Source: Siphonodentalium dalli (Eukaryota; Mollusca; Scaphopoda; Gadilida; Siphonodentaliidae). From it: a stretch of 64,000 bases of DNA. The stretch spans positions 215,604,373 through 215,668,372 of the forward strand of contig CP136061.1 of the NCBI GenBank assembly GCA_032622095.1. The letters run 5' to 3'. How positions within the stretch are numbered: position 1 is the stretch's first letter; each line of letters starts with the position of its first letter. A program made the position numbers and the translations under genes. The notes below the pieces were generated by a model. It saw only the letters and a program-made list of their open reading frames with translations. It was not told the DNA's origin and did not search any database. Below, piece after piece: positions 45,121-56,172 of the stretch.

Positions 45121-45135
45121 CGTGAACAAAGAACT

Positions 45136-45677
45136 GTCATTGCAGCAAGCAACCCGTGTTGACATGCTGATTGGTAGAAAATATCTGCTAATAAATATTT
45201 GATTGACAGCTGTGTAAAGGTCCATATTGGCATAGCACACTAATTGTTTAGCCTTACAATCCAAAAAGTTCCACAGAGGGAACAAGTCATCTATCAAGGG
45301 TGTGAGATAGGAACAATAATTGTGTTTCATCGCAATTCGATTGCTCTACAGCACAATTGACTTCACTTACAATGAATTGCGCAATTATTAATAAATGTTA
45401 ATAAAGGCCTCCCATAGATCCGAAGGATGTGCTATATACGATCAGCCGCCACATGCCAGCTGTCACAAAGAAATTTGATTCGAGGACTCTCTTAAGTTAA
45501 CCCTTATTTACTGGCTGTTGCCACTGAAAAGTTTGATAAACTTTGGTATACGTGTAGTACGTCCTTTGCACATTTGTTTAACTTATTTTAACATTTATCA
45601 GGCTACTAGTATGAACAAATGACTGAATAGGATTCACATGTCTTTGGCAATTATTATATCGAAATGCCAGACAGTTA
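45136..45677. other. Unassigned DNA
   Basis: Only short random ORFs. ACAGCACAATTGACTTCACT near 45350 weakly resembles the 40.4 kb minisatellite. Confidence 0.4.
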
Positions 45678-45690
45678 TAGGCCCACTTAA

Positions 45691-46128
45691 AGGCCAATTT
45701 AATTTTCGAGTCACTGATTATGTTTTTTATACCACTAGTGCCTTAATTTATGACATAAAATATGATTAAAATACTATAATTCTTCACCATTTGGAACAAC
45801 TGTGTCTCAGAAGGTACCCATAGACAAACAGAAAATAGCTGAAATCATAAAAAAAACATTTGCCCCGTCTCGCTCCCAGAATACAACATAATTCAAACTA
45901 AGATATAGAGTTATTCCCCTGCCATTGAAAATAATACACTTTGCAGTACAATCCAGATGAATCTTAAGCACAAAAAACACGTCGGTACCTCAATAAAAAC
46001 AACATGTTCACAGTTTATGCCACTGGATAAGTAGGTAATACCATGTTTTGGAGCTTCCTTTTTCAAATGGTATATAATATGGCATATATTTGATATAATG
46101 TGATCTGGGGGTTCGAAAATTAAGTGTT
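45691..46128 (+). mobile_element. Inner C-family element
   Basis: Begins AGGCCAATTTAATTTTCGAG and ends TTCGAAAATTAAGTG(TT), flanked by TTAA (45687-45690, 46129-46132), which belongs to the terminal repeat of the outer C element. Confidence 0.8.
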
Positions 46129-47390
46129 TTAACTTTCGAACCCCCAGATCACTTTATATAAAATTCCATTAATCAATATTTGTAACCAAGATTACATGCT
46201 AGTATTGAATGACGCACAGTATGCACCATATTCCTAATTTTGAAACCATAGCAAAATATGGGCAGCTCAAGATTATTTGCGCATACTAGTAGGCCCCTAC
46301 CCACTAGATTTTATAACCAGTCAGTTTTGATTAAAATCATACTCAGACGCTTCAGGTACTGAGTTTGACGAAATTGGGTAGGGGTTCCATTACTACAAGC
46401 AGGAATTACATAATTGCCAGCCAATCATAATATTAATATCATCAGTAAAGCAATGTAACCAATCAGGCGATAGTCGCATGGAATACTCAAGACTGGGGGA
46501 ATTCCTTCAGCCAGCGAAATTCCATTAAACTCTGCCTATTAGATAAAAATAGCGTAAGAACTTTTCCGCTGCATGGCTATAATTTCACATAGTGTTTAAA
46601 ATTTGGAGTTTACGACATCCAATTAAACACTACTGGAAGGCGTATATAAAGAGTCCAGAATTGACCAATATTACTAGCTAACATGTCTAATAGAATTGAA
46701 TATTATCAAGAATCTGAGGTAGATTGATTTGGCTCAATAGGGTTTGAAATAGAATAAGAAGCCATGTATTTTCTGGGTGAAAGCGAAAGTCGTTTGCAGA
46801 AACGAAACTGAAACTACATTACATTGGTCAAAGCTATTTAAAAACAAAAATGTTAGCGGTGATGTCATACTGCAGGTTTTAGTTGTAGAAGTTATTTATA
46901 GCAACGATAATGCGACAAATAGCGGGTTTCGTCAGACTCAGTACCTGAAGCATCTGACTATGATTTTAATCAGAACTGCGTTTCCTAGTAGATTCCACAA
47001 CCCTTGACCTTTGCATGCAAACTGCAAGCAGCACCCCCTCCATAGATGAATCGACTCAATCATAGCAAAGGAGAGATTTTTTGTAGTTTGTACCATGTGT
47101 TGAAGAAACCTCGATAAACTCTTGGAGGTCACAGGTCGAGGAATACAGATAGCATGTGAAATCATTTGAAATAACCAGAGTAGAACTTACTAGAAGCCAG
47201 TTACATGTATAGGCCTACTGTATTTCCTGGTGTATCTTCCTCGACAACATTGGCGGCAATTGCAATTGTATTTTTTCCCTTAGCCACAAAAAAAGGGGCC
47301 CCAACATTTATCCCCAGCAGAAACCCTGTCTATGGGCACCTTATGAGACCCAGACGGTCAAAATGGTGATGAATTATAGTATTTTAATCA

Positions 47391-47606
47391 TACAGTAATG
47401 CTCTAAGTAAGCGACTTCTTAACCACAGCAGAATTATGGGTAACTTTTCAGGATTTAGTCGGAAATATGGCTTGTTGCCATTCATCGGAAAGCTCTCGGG
47501 GAGAGCTTTCCGATGAATGGCAACAAGCCATATTTCCGACTAAATCCTGAAAAGTTACCATAATTTTGCTGTGGTTAAGAAGTCTCTTACTTAGAGCACT
47601 ACTGTA
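47391..47606. mobile_element. A-family palindrome inserted in a C element
   Basis: Begins TACAGTAATGCTCTAAGTAA and ends AGCACTACTGTA. Arms of about 105 bp include TTAACCACAGCAGAATTATG and CGGAAATATGGCTTGTTGCC. Insertion at TA inside the C-family text TTTTAATCATATTTTATGG gives ATCA-TA-element-TA-TTTTA. Confidence 0.9.
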
Positions 47607-47692
47607 TTTTACGTTCTTAGATTGTTGTTAAAACCGTATATCAAGGCACTAAAAAAAAATAATCGGAGACTCGAAAATTAAATGGGCCTTTA

Positions 47693-48710
47693 AGAAAGAT
47701 ACCCAGAAATTATCATCGATCAGTAAATTTATGTTCCCAAAAATGATGAAATCTGAAATGCACTTTTTCTGCATCAAGTTTTATTTTAACTTTTTGATGT
47801 GCAGTTATATTACCAATATTTTTGATCTGCTTGTTTAAATATTAGTCACACAAGTTTGCCAAGAATAGTGGTGAAATCCATAATCCATAAATCCATAATG
47901 AAGAGTGATAGGCATATGAACTGTTAGAATAAAAACATCTTTAGATTAAACAGTAGTAGGCTGTTTCCACATTTATTACTATTATTAGTGATTGGACATA
48001 CATGTAAGCATTATACAATTGCACTTAAAGTGATGTGGAACACTCCGTTGAGGTTTTCAGAGTGGAATAGAAAATAATCATGCCCAAATTTCTTATTTTC
48101 ATTAATTTTATATCCAAATTTGCAGAAAACGGTGACGTTGGTGGAATTATTGCATCATGCTTATTATCCAATAATTCGTCCTGAATAAAGTAGTAAATAT
48201 TTACATGTGTGCTTAGTCCAAATGTTATGGTCTTCTATGAAATGGTACAGTCAATGTGGTTGGAATTTTCAAAAATCTTAGTTGATCGCTAATTTCTTCC
48301 AGTGGAGATAGTGTTTGAATCCTAATTATTTGGTTTTATTCAGTGAATAAGTTTACAATTTATTAATTAAAGTGCAATTCACTTGCATGTAAGTGAAATT
48401 AATCATAGCTCTTCCCAATAGCGCTTATTACAAGTTTTCACTGACCATCCCCCCACCCCGAATATCAAAGATGTCTGTAATAAATTATGGTGAACTGGTT
48501 ATTTTGTCACAATTTCTATTTGTTTTATTTTCTCTGTGGATTATATCGATTCTGTTCTAATATTATCGGACATAGGCTAAGTAATGACAAATTCTCTTGT
48601 TTGTTTTGCATATTTTGGGCATACATGTACCTCATAATTTATTGCCTCATTAAAGTTCCAGGAATTTTCCAATGCCATTTAATTTTTGTTTAAAACCATT
48701 CTGCAACATG
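47693..48710. other. Unassigned AT-rich DNA
   Basis: No gene or repeat recognised. Confidence 0.4.
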
Positions 48711-48848
48711 TACAATAATGCCCTAATTAAAAAAACTTCTTAACCACAGAAGAATTATGGGTAACAAGCCATATTTCCGACTAAATCCTGAAAAGTTACC
48801 CATAATTCTCCTGTGGTTAAGGAGTCGATTATTTAGGACATTACTGTA
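48711..48848. mobile_element. A-family palindrome, 138 bp
   Basis: Ends TACAATAATGCCCTAATTAA and GGACATTACTGTA; arms include TTAACCACAGAAGAATTATG and the reverse complement of CGGAAATATGGCTTG near the centre. Confidence 0.85.
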
Positions 48849-49750
48849 TTTTTTGGTGTGTTCTTTTACTTGTTATTGGTTTAATATTGGAACAGCAAAT
48901 TATTATTAAAATTATAATTGATACTGTGACTGGGCGACCATTTGGTCATCTAGTCGGGGCTAATTACTAGTACCTTGTTAGAAAATAGCCTGCTGTCAAA
49001 TATATTCTGGTGATGTGGGTAACCTGTGGCTATGGATTTTGAATATTTATTGATAACTTTGATTAGTGAGGATTCAGTGAATTTTGAAATGTCTGGTGCT
49101 TTTCGTTAGGTTTACGATTGGATAAATTATGAGATTAACCACTCCAAGGATTCCATTGAATTTGAATAAATAATGGGAATGATATAAAATAATCCTTATT
49201 TGTAATTAGATATATAAACATAAGTAATATATAATAAACAGTGGGATTCATGCAGTTTGCTGAATTGAATGTTTCTCGCGGTCAAAATTCCATGACCACA
49301 TTGAAACCGCCTTTCATTTCTTATATGACTCAATTAGAGAATGCATTCCTGGAAGGGTTATATTGGCTGCATTCAGTGGCTTCCTTCCATATACTATAAA
49401 TGATCACTCATTGCTATTCAGAGTAGGAACAAATATGTCACATTCTGGGGATATCCAATTATATTAGGATGATATGGAGATAACAAAATCATCTCCTGCA
49501 TCGCGCCCTCGTTATGACTGTGCTCTGCTGAGGATTAAACTATCGTACTATGATGGGCGATATGCAAATTTTTATTTTTATTCTTGACGCTCTGGTGCAG
49601 ACCTCATTTCCTTTATGAATTTACTTCAAATAGTGTTCGATATATTCGCTGAGTTCATATCTCATTATTTGCTATCCATTGTGACAGAATATGAAAATAG
49701 TATTCGAGACATATTATGTGCTTATTTCACTACTTAAAGGTTCAGATGGC
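48849..49750. other. Unassigned AT-rich DNA
   Basis: No supported feature. Confidence 0.4.
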
Positions 49751-49759
49751 CTTCGTGGT

Positions 49760-50030
49760 GGGTGTTGCTCTTAAAATAGTCACATCCATTAAAACCGCTA
49801 TTGTTATGTAAACAAAAGCAAAAATGTTACAGAACCTGGCTTTAATTACATAACACAGCATACAAACTTGACTATAAAATACTATTTACATGATATTTAC
49901 GATTGGTTTAAGAACAAAATATGTCTATATTTTAATATTCATTCTGTTTATGGCAGTTTTAATGGTGTGACTATTTTAATAGCATATCCGCTGCGAAGGC
50001 CATCCGTGCCTTTAAAAACAAATATTTATT
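49760..50030. repeat. Palindromic dispersed repeat shared with 18.7-18.96 kb
   Basis: TTAAAATAGTCACATCCATT and TTAAAACCGC pair with GCAGTTTTAATGG and GTGTGACTATTTTAA. The middle matches the 18.7 kb repeat. Nothing recognised 50031-50340. Confidence 0.65.
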
Positions 50031-50343
50031 ATCCATCTACGACACCCATTTGAAGTATGTTTTATTCAACTATTAGTCAGTCCAGTGCTTGTGTGCCTTT
50101 GTTCGCCTGGGGAATTGAAAAGCAGGTCACCAAAAGGTATGTGCCTCGCAATCTCAGTTGAGTTGACACAATATTTGATAAAGTAAATACAGAATACGCA
50201 GTGTTTATGATCACCCAATGTAAACAGTGCACGTACCAGTATATTGTACTTTTAGTCATGTGGTTTATTATATTGGCTAACGATGGTCCATTCTTATGTA
50301 AGTTGAGAGCTATCAAAATGGCCATGTACATCTGAACACAGAT

Positions 50344-50560
50344 TACAGTAATGCTCTAATTAATCGACCTCTTAACCAAAGCAGAATTATGGGTAACTTT
50401 TCAGGATTTAGTCGGAAATATGGCTTGTTGCCATTCATCGGAAAGCTCTCCCCGAGAGCTTTCCGATGAATGGCAACAAGCCATATTTCCGACTAAATCC
50501 TGAAAAGTTACCCATAATTCTGCTTTGGTTAAGAGGTCGATTAATTAGAGCATTACTGTA
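50344..50560. mobile_element. A-family perfect palindrome, 217 bp
   Basis: Two arms of about 107 bp that I find to be exact reverse complements, meeting at CCCC. Begins TACAGTAATGCTCTAATTAA and ends in its complement. The identity of the arms implies recent insertion or arm homogenisation. Confidence 0.95.
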
Positions 50561-50898
50561 GTCCTGATTCGCCTATGTCAGAGTTCAAACTATCACCCAC
50601 CTCATCTAGCCCAGACTGTGGTTTCTGTGACCTTACTACCTCGGCTATGGGGACATCCTTAAATATTTATTAAGCGCTTTAGTTGTGTATCAGTCTGAAC
50701 ATCAGGGTTCGAAAGTTTGACACAAGGTTGAGTATACCATTATCAGAACCGTTCAATGCCCTTCTTCCAAAATCGTATTCTGTGACCCTTCGATAACTCA
50801 CTCTTGCATATACACATGCATCAGAGTTATTAAGGTGCTCAGGCACATTATTATTTCGAATAGATGATATATATACTGAACAAAAAAATCCTGTTTAA

Positions 50899-51091
50899 CC
50901 CTTCCTGAAATATTGCGAAAACCCTGTGCCAATGCATTCTGTTATATATAGGGAGCCTCATATATATAAGAGAATACATTGCCCTAACAATATTTACATT
51001 GAACTTGTAAGCCAGTGCATTCTCTTATATATGTGAGGCTCCCTATGGGTATCTTTAATGCTGCACCAGCGCAGCTCCCATCATGAAAGGG
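50899..51091 (+). mobile_element. D-family TTAA element, 193 bp
   Basis: Begins CCCTTCCTGAAATATTGCG, ends CCCATCATGAAAGGG, TTAA both sides (50895-50898, 51092-51095). Contains degraded copies of the CCAATGCATTCT ... hairpin. A further free hairpin (GTGCCAGTGCATTCTTTT ... ) lies just outside at 51103-51180. Confidence 0.8.
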
Positions 51092-51378
51092 TTAAAGATC
51101 CTGTGCCAGTGCATTCTTTTATATATGTGAGTCTCACATAGAGAGCCTCACATATATATTATAAGAGACTGCATTAATTGGCCTAACAATATTTACAATG
51201 ACCTTGTACTCCCCCGTGTACGTGGTATCGCCAAACCCGAGGGTATCGCCAAACCCGAGAAAATGGGAAAGTCATTTTCACGTATATGATATGGGGATAT
51301 GTTTGTTTCTCATCGTAAAACAGACAACGAACAACGTATGTGTGTGTCCACATGAAGCAGGAGTATTTATCCACCCGC

Positions 51379-52238
51379 TGTCAAATCAGTTTTCCCAGAT
51401 CAAACCATTTAATATTTTTGTTGCAAATTTTTTCAATAGTGTTTTAGCTTCTGCTCACTCAGACTCAAATTTTTGAGAACATCCACCCACTAGTATAATT
51501 CCTGGACTTCCGTGCTGCCAAAACAAATGCCGGTATATAGTTGAATCTGTCAGTGAACCATTGGATTGAACAGAATTTAAAAAATCAGTGTCATTCTTTA
51601 ATATCCGCGTTATATGGAGGGACCACTGTCGGCCCAGAAATATGTTAACGTCGCAGACGAAGATGTCACCAAACGCCGATCTTCTGTGCGGTAAATATGC
51701 GTAGCACTTAAGGAGTTCTATTGAGTTTTCGAGTGTTTTTATGTGTATCTGAGACTGATCAACATAACATATTCAAAATATTGTGTAAATATCTATTATG
51801 AATGTATTTCAATTGAAATTAATTGAACATCCATCTCAGCATTCAGATTTGCGATCTCAAAAAGGTGAATGAATGATAACGCGACGCCTTGATCACATGC
51901 ACGTGAATGCTGTTGTTCGTATACTACGCATATTTACTGCACAGAAGATCGGCGTTTGGTGACATCTTCGTCTGCGACAGTCTGGGCCGACAGTGTAAAA
52001 ATTCCCTCCATATCGCGCAGATATTGAGAACGACACTGATTTAAAAAATTCTGTTCAATCCTATGCTTCACTGACAGATTCAACTATATACCAGCATTTG
52101 TTTTGGCAGCCGGAAGTCCAGGAACTATACTAGTGGGTGGATGTTCTCGAAAATTTGAGTGAGCAGAAGCAAAAACACTATTGAAAAAATTCGCAAAATA
52201 AATATTAAATGGTTTGATCTGGGAAAACTGATTGACAT
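51379..52238. mobile_element. Foldback element, arms about 320 bp
   Basis: Arms 51379-51704 and 51924-52238 are inverted copies, e.g. GTCACCAAACGCCGATCTTC pairs with GAAGATCGGCGTTTGGTGAC, and CAGATCAAACCATTTAATAT with ATATTAAATGGTTTGATCTG. Spacer of 219 bp has no feature. Confidence 0.85.
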
Positions 52239-52249
52239 ATACGTGTGCC

Positions 52250-52420
52250 TGCGGCGCATAAGATTCTATGGGTGGTGGGTGGGTACTACCTATATACGAG
52301 CGCGCAGGCGCATAAGATACTATGGGTGGCAGGATGGGGTGGTGGGTGGGTACTACCTATAACCGAAGCCAAAGAAATAGTAATTTAGGACTGCTTAATC
52401 AGATTGAGTACCTTTAAGGG
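52250..52420. repeat. Tandem duplication plus B-family right end
   Basis: GGCGCATAAGAT(A/T)CTATGGGTGG and GTGGGTGGGTACTACCTATA occur twice (52252-52365). Then AAGCCAAAGAAATAGTAATT and CAGATTGAGTACCTTTAA give a B-family terminus (52372-52418). Confidence 0.7.
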
Positions 52421-53282
52421 GTTTCCATGTCAGGAGGTGGACAGTTTAGATGGACCTACACAGAAAACTACTTAATTGTTCAGCTAGTACACCACATGAA
52501 GTAATATGTACTATCTGAAGACCACATCAGGCATATTATATAACAATAAAAATGTCAAAAAGATGACTTTAATCATAGTTTTAGAGCATTCTCAGCAAGC
52601 ATACAAACTGAGTGGAAATAAATAACTGCCATAAAAAGTACATGATCTGAACTAGTAAAAGGCTCGAATGGCAATTTAATTGAGTTCAATACTGCTTCAA
52701 GAATCTCAACATTATGTTAAGTGTGTGCTAGAAAATTGTGAGAAGCCATTACCATGAACTGTCACATCAAGGAATTAACCCAATGTTGGTATGCAGGTCA
52801 GTCCACTCAAGCTGGGAGCAATCAACAACAGGCTACAGTGTTAGAGACAGCTGGAAAGCTAGGAATATGGCTATGGACATATGACCCAAAAGTGAGGCTA
52901 AAACAACAACAACAACAACAACAACATAGAAACTCTAATTTAGCATATTTAAAAAAAAACAATTGGGCCTACAAATTTGGCCCATGCACCAAATAATTAA
53001 ATTTTTTAAAAGAAAAATTAACATAAAAATAAGTAGTGTCGCTCTAAAAATTGAAACTATACGATATATATGGATAGAAAACTCAATATCAAACAAGATA
53101 GTGTCTGACATGTGGCAGTTCTTGTTCCAAATGCGTTATTTTATAAACTAGAGTCTTAATCAGAAATAAAATAGCCCTATAATTACACCTTTAAATCAAT
53201 TATGTAATATACTGGTCCAAGTTCCTTCAACTTAAAACAGCTTAAAACTAGACTATATCAACTGAAATATAATAAGTTGTGT
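52421..53282. other. Unassigned DNA with AAC microsatellite
   Basis: (AAC)n at 52901-52925 gives a short poly-Gln ORF with no other support. Confidence 0.5.
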
Positions 53283-53285
53283 AAC

Positions 53286-53529
53286 CCTTCCATGGCTGGA
53301 GCTTCCTGAAATTTTTCGAAAACCCTGTGCCAATGCATTCTCTAATAGGGAGTAGGGAGCCTCTCAGATATAAGTGAATACACTGGTCTAACAATATTTA
53401 CCATGACCTTGTAAGCCAGTGTATTCTCTTATATATGTGAGGCTCCATATGGGAGACACACATATATAAGATAATGCACTGGCACAGGATCTTTAATGCT
53501 GCACCAGCGTGGCTCCCGTCATGAAAGGG
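53286..53529 (+). mobile_element. D-family TTAA element, 244 bp
   Basis: Left CCCTTCCATGGCTGGAGC (its TTAA mutated to GTAA), right GGCTCCCGTCATGAAAGGG before TTAA 53530-53533. Two imperfect hairpins with AATGCATTCTCTAAT and TATTCTCTTATATATGTGAG. Confidence 0.8.
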
Positions 53530-53533
53530 TTAA

Positions 53534-54180
53534 ATCATTTATGTAATATACTGGTCCAAGTTTCCTTCAACAGAACACAGCTTAAAACAAGACAATACCA
53601 ATTAACTAACATATAACAAGCTGTTTCAAGTCGAAGGATCAAAACTTGTACCAGTTATATACCTAACTCCCCAAATACATCAGTATCCCATAAGTTTACA
53701 TTCTCTTGCTTCATACTATGAAATAACCGGTAGAATCAGAACTGCATTTCCTTGTCTGGCACTTCTCCTATATTGGAAATCCAAAGGGAATGAATACAAC
53801 AGAGACGCCATTGATTTTTCCACGAGAGGCAGCGAGAGGCTCTCAGTAGAATTACTTCCCTTTGATTCCATTTTGTATACACCGACATTGGTGGATAATC
53901 ATCGAGAATATTACATCGTGACGGTTCATTAGCTACAAGTCATTGTATAAGGCACCATGCTTAATGTACCAAGAGATATCTCAAATGTGTTTTGTGGAAG
54001 TCTTATGCTTTTCATCAAGCTGATCATGAGATAATCATCCGATTCTGTAATCATGTTAGCTGGAGGGTATAATGATGATCTTTATATCCATTAATCCATC
54101 ATTCATTTGTTTGAGACTGTTTTAATTCAATTGGGACATATAATGGGGTTGTATAACTAAATAGGTTAGCCTGTTGTGTG
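53534..54180. other. Unassigned DNA
   Basis: A 40-bp stretch at 53534-53600 repeats 53190-53280 (ATTTATGTAATATACTGGTCC ... in variants; CCTTCAAC ... ACAGCTTAAAAC), so the D element sits between two copies of its surroundings. No gene. Confidence 0.5.
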
Positions 54181-54181
54181 T

Positions 54182-55060
54182 AACACTTTCAGTGCCAGGG
54201 TTGGCCATGCTACAACAACACTGTAACCACACTGCAACATCTAACACCGCAATGAAGCACTGCAATGAAGCACTACAATGACAATGTAAACATACTGCAA
54301 CAAATCACTGTAAACACTGCAATTACACTGTAATGAATCACTGCAACTACACCGTGGCCATACTGCAACACTGACACTTCAACACACTGCAATACCCTGA
54401 AACACTGCTCACACATTCTAGCCACCCTCTAGCCACACAAAAAGACCAACACTGCATTTGTAGTGTAATACTGCACAGCATATATGAAGAGTGATACTGC
54501 AAAAATACAATACAGCGACACATCAACAACACTGCAACACACTGCGTGGAGGGAACTGATCATCTTTTATCCATATAGATATATTTCATTTTATTTGTCT
54601 GAGACTGCAGTGCATATCAAATGCAATGTAACACTGCATATGGAGTGTGACACTTCATAACAAGAATACAGGGACACTGCAGTACACTGTAAGGTATGCA
54701 CGCTGGTCTTCCTTATATCTATATATATATATGTATTTCCCTTATTCATTTGTTGATACTGTGCTACTTCTATTGGGACACTTTCAGTGCCAAGGTTGAC
54801 CAAAACTACAGTAAAGCACTGCAACAACCCTGAAAACACCAACAATAACACAAACACATGCAACACTAACACTGCAACACTAACACTGCAACACTAACAC
54901 TGCAACACTAACACTGCAACAAAGCACTAATCAAACTGCAACAACACTGCAACTACACTGCAACAACACTGCAACTACACTGCATTTCCTTTCAATGAAA
55001 TATGACAGTGATACACTGCATGTTACACTGCATGACATATGACAGTGTTACACTTCATAT
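54182..55060. repeat. ACACTGCAA-type minisatellite with higher-order copies
   Basis: Many AACACTGCAAC-like units. ACACTTTCAGTGCCA(G/A)GGTTG opens two blocks (54184 and 54777) about 590 bp apart, each preceded by CATTCATTTGTT-containing text. The clearest tandem part is ACACTAACACTGCA at 54860-54925. Confidence 0.75.
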
Positions 55061-55690
55061 ATATGACTTCATGGCATATGGAAGCGCTAGAATGCATATG
55101 TAACATTTTGTAGCATTTTTATTTGCGGCGAATTTTGGAAATCACAGATTCAACAATTTACGCTGATTTACGACAATCTTTTGGCAATGGCAGCCATTGG
55201 CAGGGGAGTATAAGTTACTTAAGTTATTAGTTAGGACTAACATCATCTCTTCATGATTCATGTACATATTTCTATAAATCTGTCCTTTAGAAAGACATTT
55301 TGTCAAAATTTGAGAAGTTAATTGTTTATCTTCGATAAAACAGAAAAGAAAGTTATACTTTTCACTTAAAAATTAGGACTGTCCGCTTATCAAACTTAAC
55401 AGACAAACTAATTTAAATAAATTGGATAGCTATGACCGGACACTTGTATAAGACCATTAAAAATCATTAATAAATCTAATGATAACGTGATTGCAACAAA
55501 TAACCTACAATATAGTTTCAGATTGACAATGTGTTCAGGTGATAATCGAAATAAGTAAATTACTATAAATAGAAAAATAATAGTATGTGAGTAGGCTTGC
55601 CACTGGGGTTGCTCCTGGGGTACTATAGAAAGATAGTATAGCAGTGTGCAGTCAACACTTGATCGATATAATATTCAAGCCTGAAAATAG
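55061..55690. other. Unassigned AT-rich DNA
   Basis: No supported feature. Confidence 0.4.
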
Positions 55691-55695
55691 TTGGT

Positions 55696-56104
55696 ATGTC
55701 ATTTGCAGAATGAGGTCCCAGGAAGTGGATTTAGTAACACTATCCCCAGGGTGGGCTAGCATAACCAAATTCACCATCTGGGGAACCTCATTCTGCTTAG
55801 GCCTCATTTTCTGGGAAGTATCTATAGTCTCAAATTAACATTGTTTTAGTTAATTCTTCCCATCTGGGAAGTTTCGATATCCCATAATTTGCAGAAGATA
55901 ACATGCATAATCGAGGTGAATAATGGGTAAACATCACTAACTTCATTTGGGAGCTTCATTCTGATCCTATATCTCCCAAAGTAGTTGAGGCTTAAGCAGA
56001 GGTTCCCAGAGGGTGAATGATAGCCCACTGTGCAGGATAGCGTCACTAAATTCACCCTCTGGAGACCTCATTATGCAAATGTCACACACACTATTTGCAG
56101 GCTT
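55696..56104. mobile_element. J-family element, diverged and expanded
   Basis: GTCATTTGCAGAATGAGGTC at the left; ACCTCATTATGCAAATGTCA at the right; internal AAATTCACCATCTGGGG and GCAGAGGTTCCCAGAGGGTG as in 20159-20399. About 170 bp longer than that copy. Confidence 0.75.
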
Positions 56105-56172
56105 GATAATAATCACACACAGTAGAAATGCTTTAGAACCTAATGTAATGCCCTAAATAATCGACTCCTTAA

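Larger units (their letters stand above)
42713..45135 (-). mobile_element. Penelope-like retroelement, internally deleted, with foldback terminal repeat
   Basis: Flanked by a perfect 14-bp direct repeat GTGAACAAAGAACT (42713-42726 and 45122-45135), a target duplication. In element sense (minus strand) the order is: antisense terminal repeat (45120-44536), low-complexity centre, sense terminal repeat with hammerhead-like motif (43938-43345), ORF N-terminus (43314-42901), deletion junction, ORF C-terminus and 3' end at 42727. Penelope-like elements characteristically carry pseudo-LTRs in direct or inverted arrangement, variable target duplications and hammerhead motifs, all seen here. The reverse transcriptase and most of the GIY-YIG nuclease are missing, so it is non-autonomous. 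Confidence 0.85.
45679..47688 (-). mobile_element. Outer C-family element, twice interrupted
   Basis: Its first 12 bases (AGGCCCACTTAA at 45679-45690) and the continuation TTAACTTTCGAACCCCCAGA (46129 on) are the reverse-oriented C end, split at the TTAA inside the terminal repeat by another C element. The far end is at about 47640-47688 (ACTCGAAAATTAAATGGGCC then T) before TTAA 47689-47692. An A-family element also sits inside. The segment 46165-47290 is foreign and shows no recognisable gene. Confidence 0.75.

Noticed and set aside
52754-52996. ORF with a poly-Gln tract
   Set aside because: The Gln run is an AAC microsatellite; flanking residues match nothing I know.
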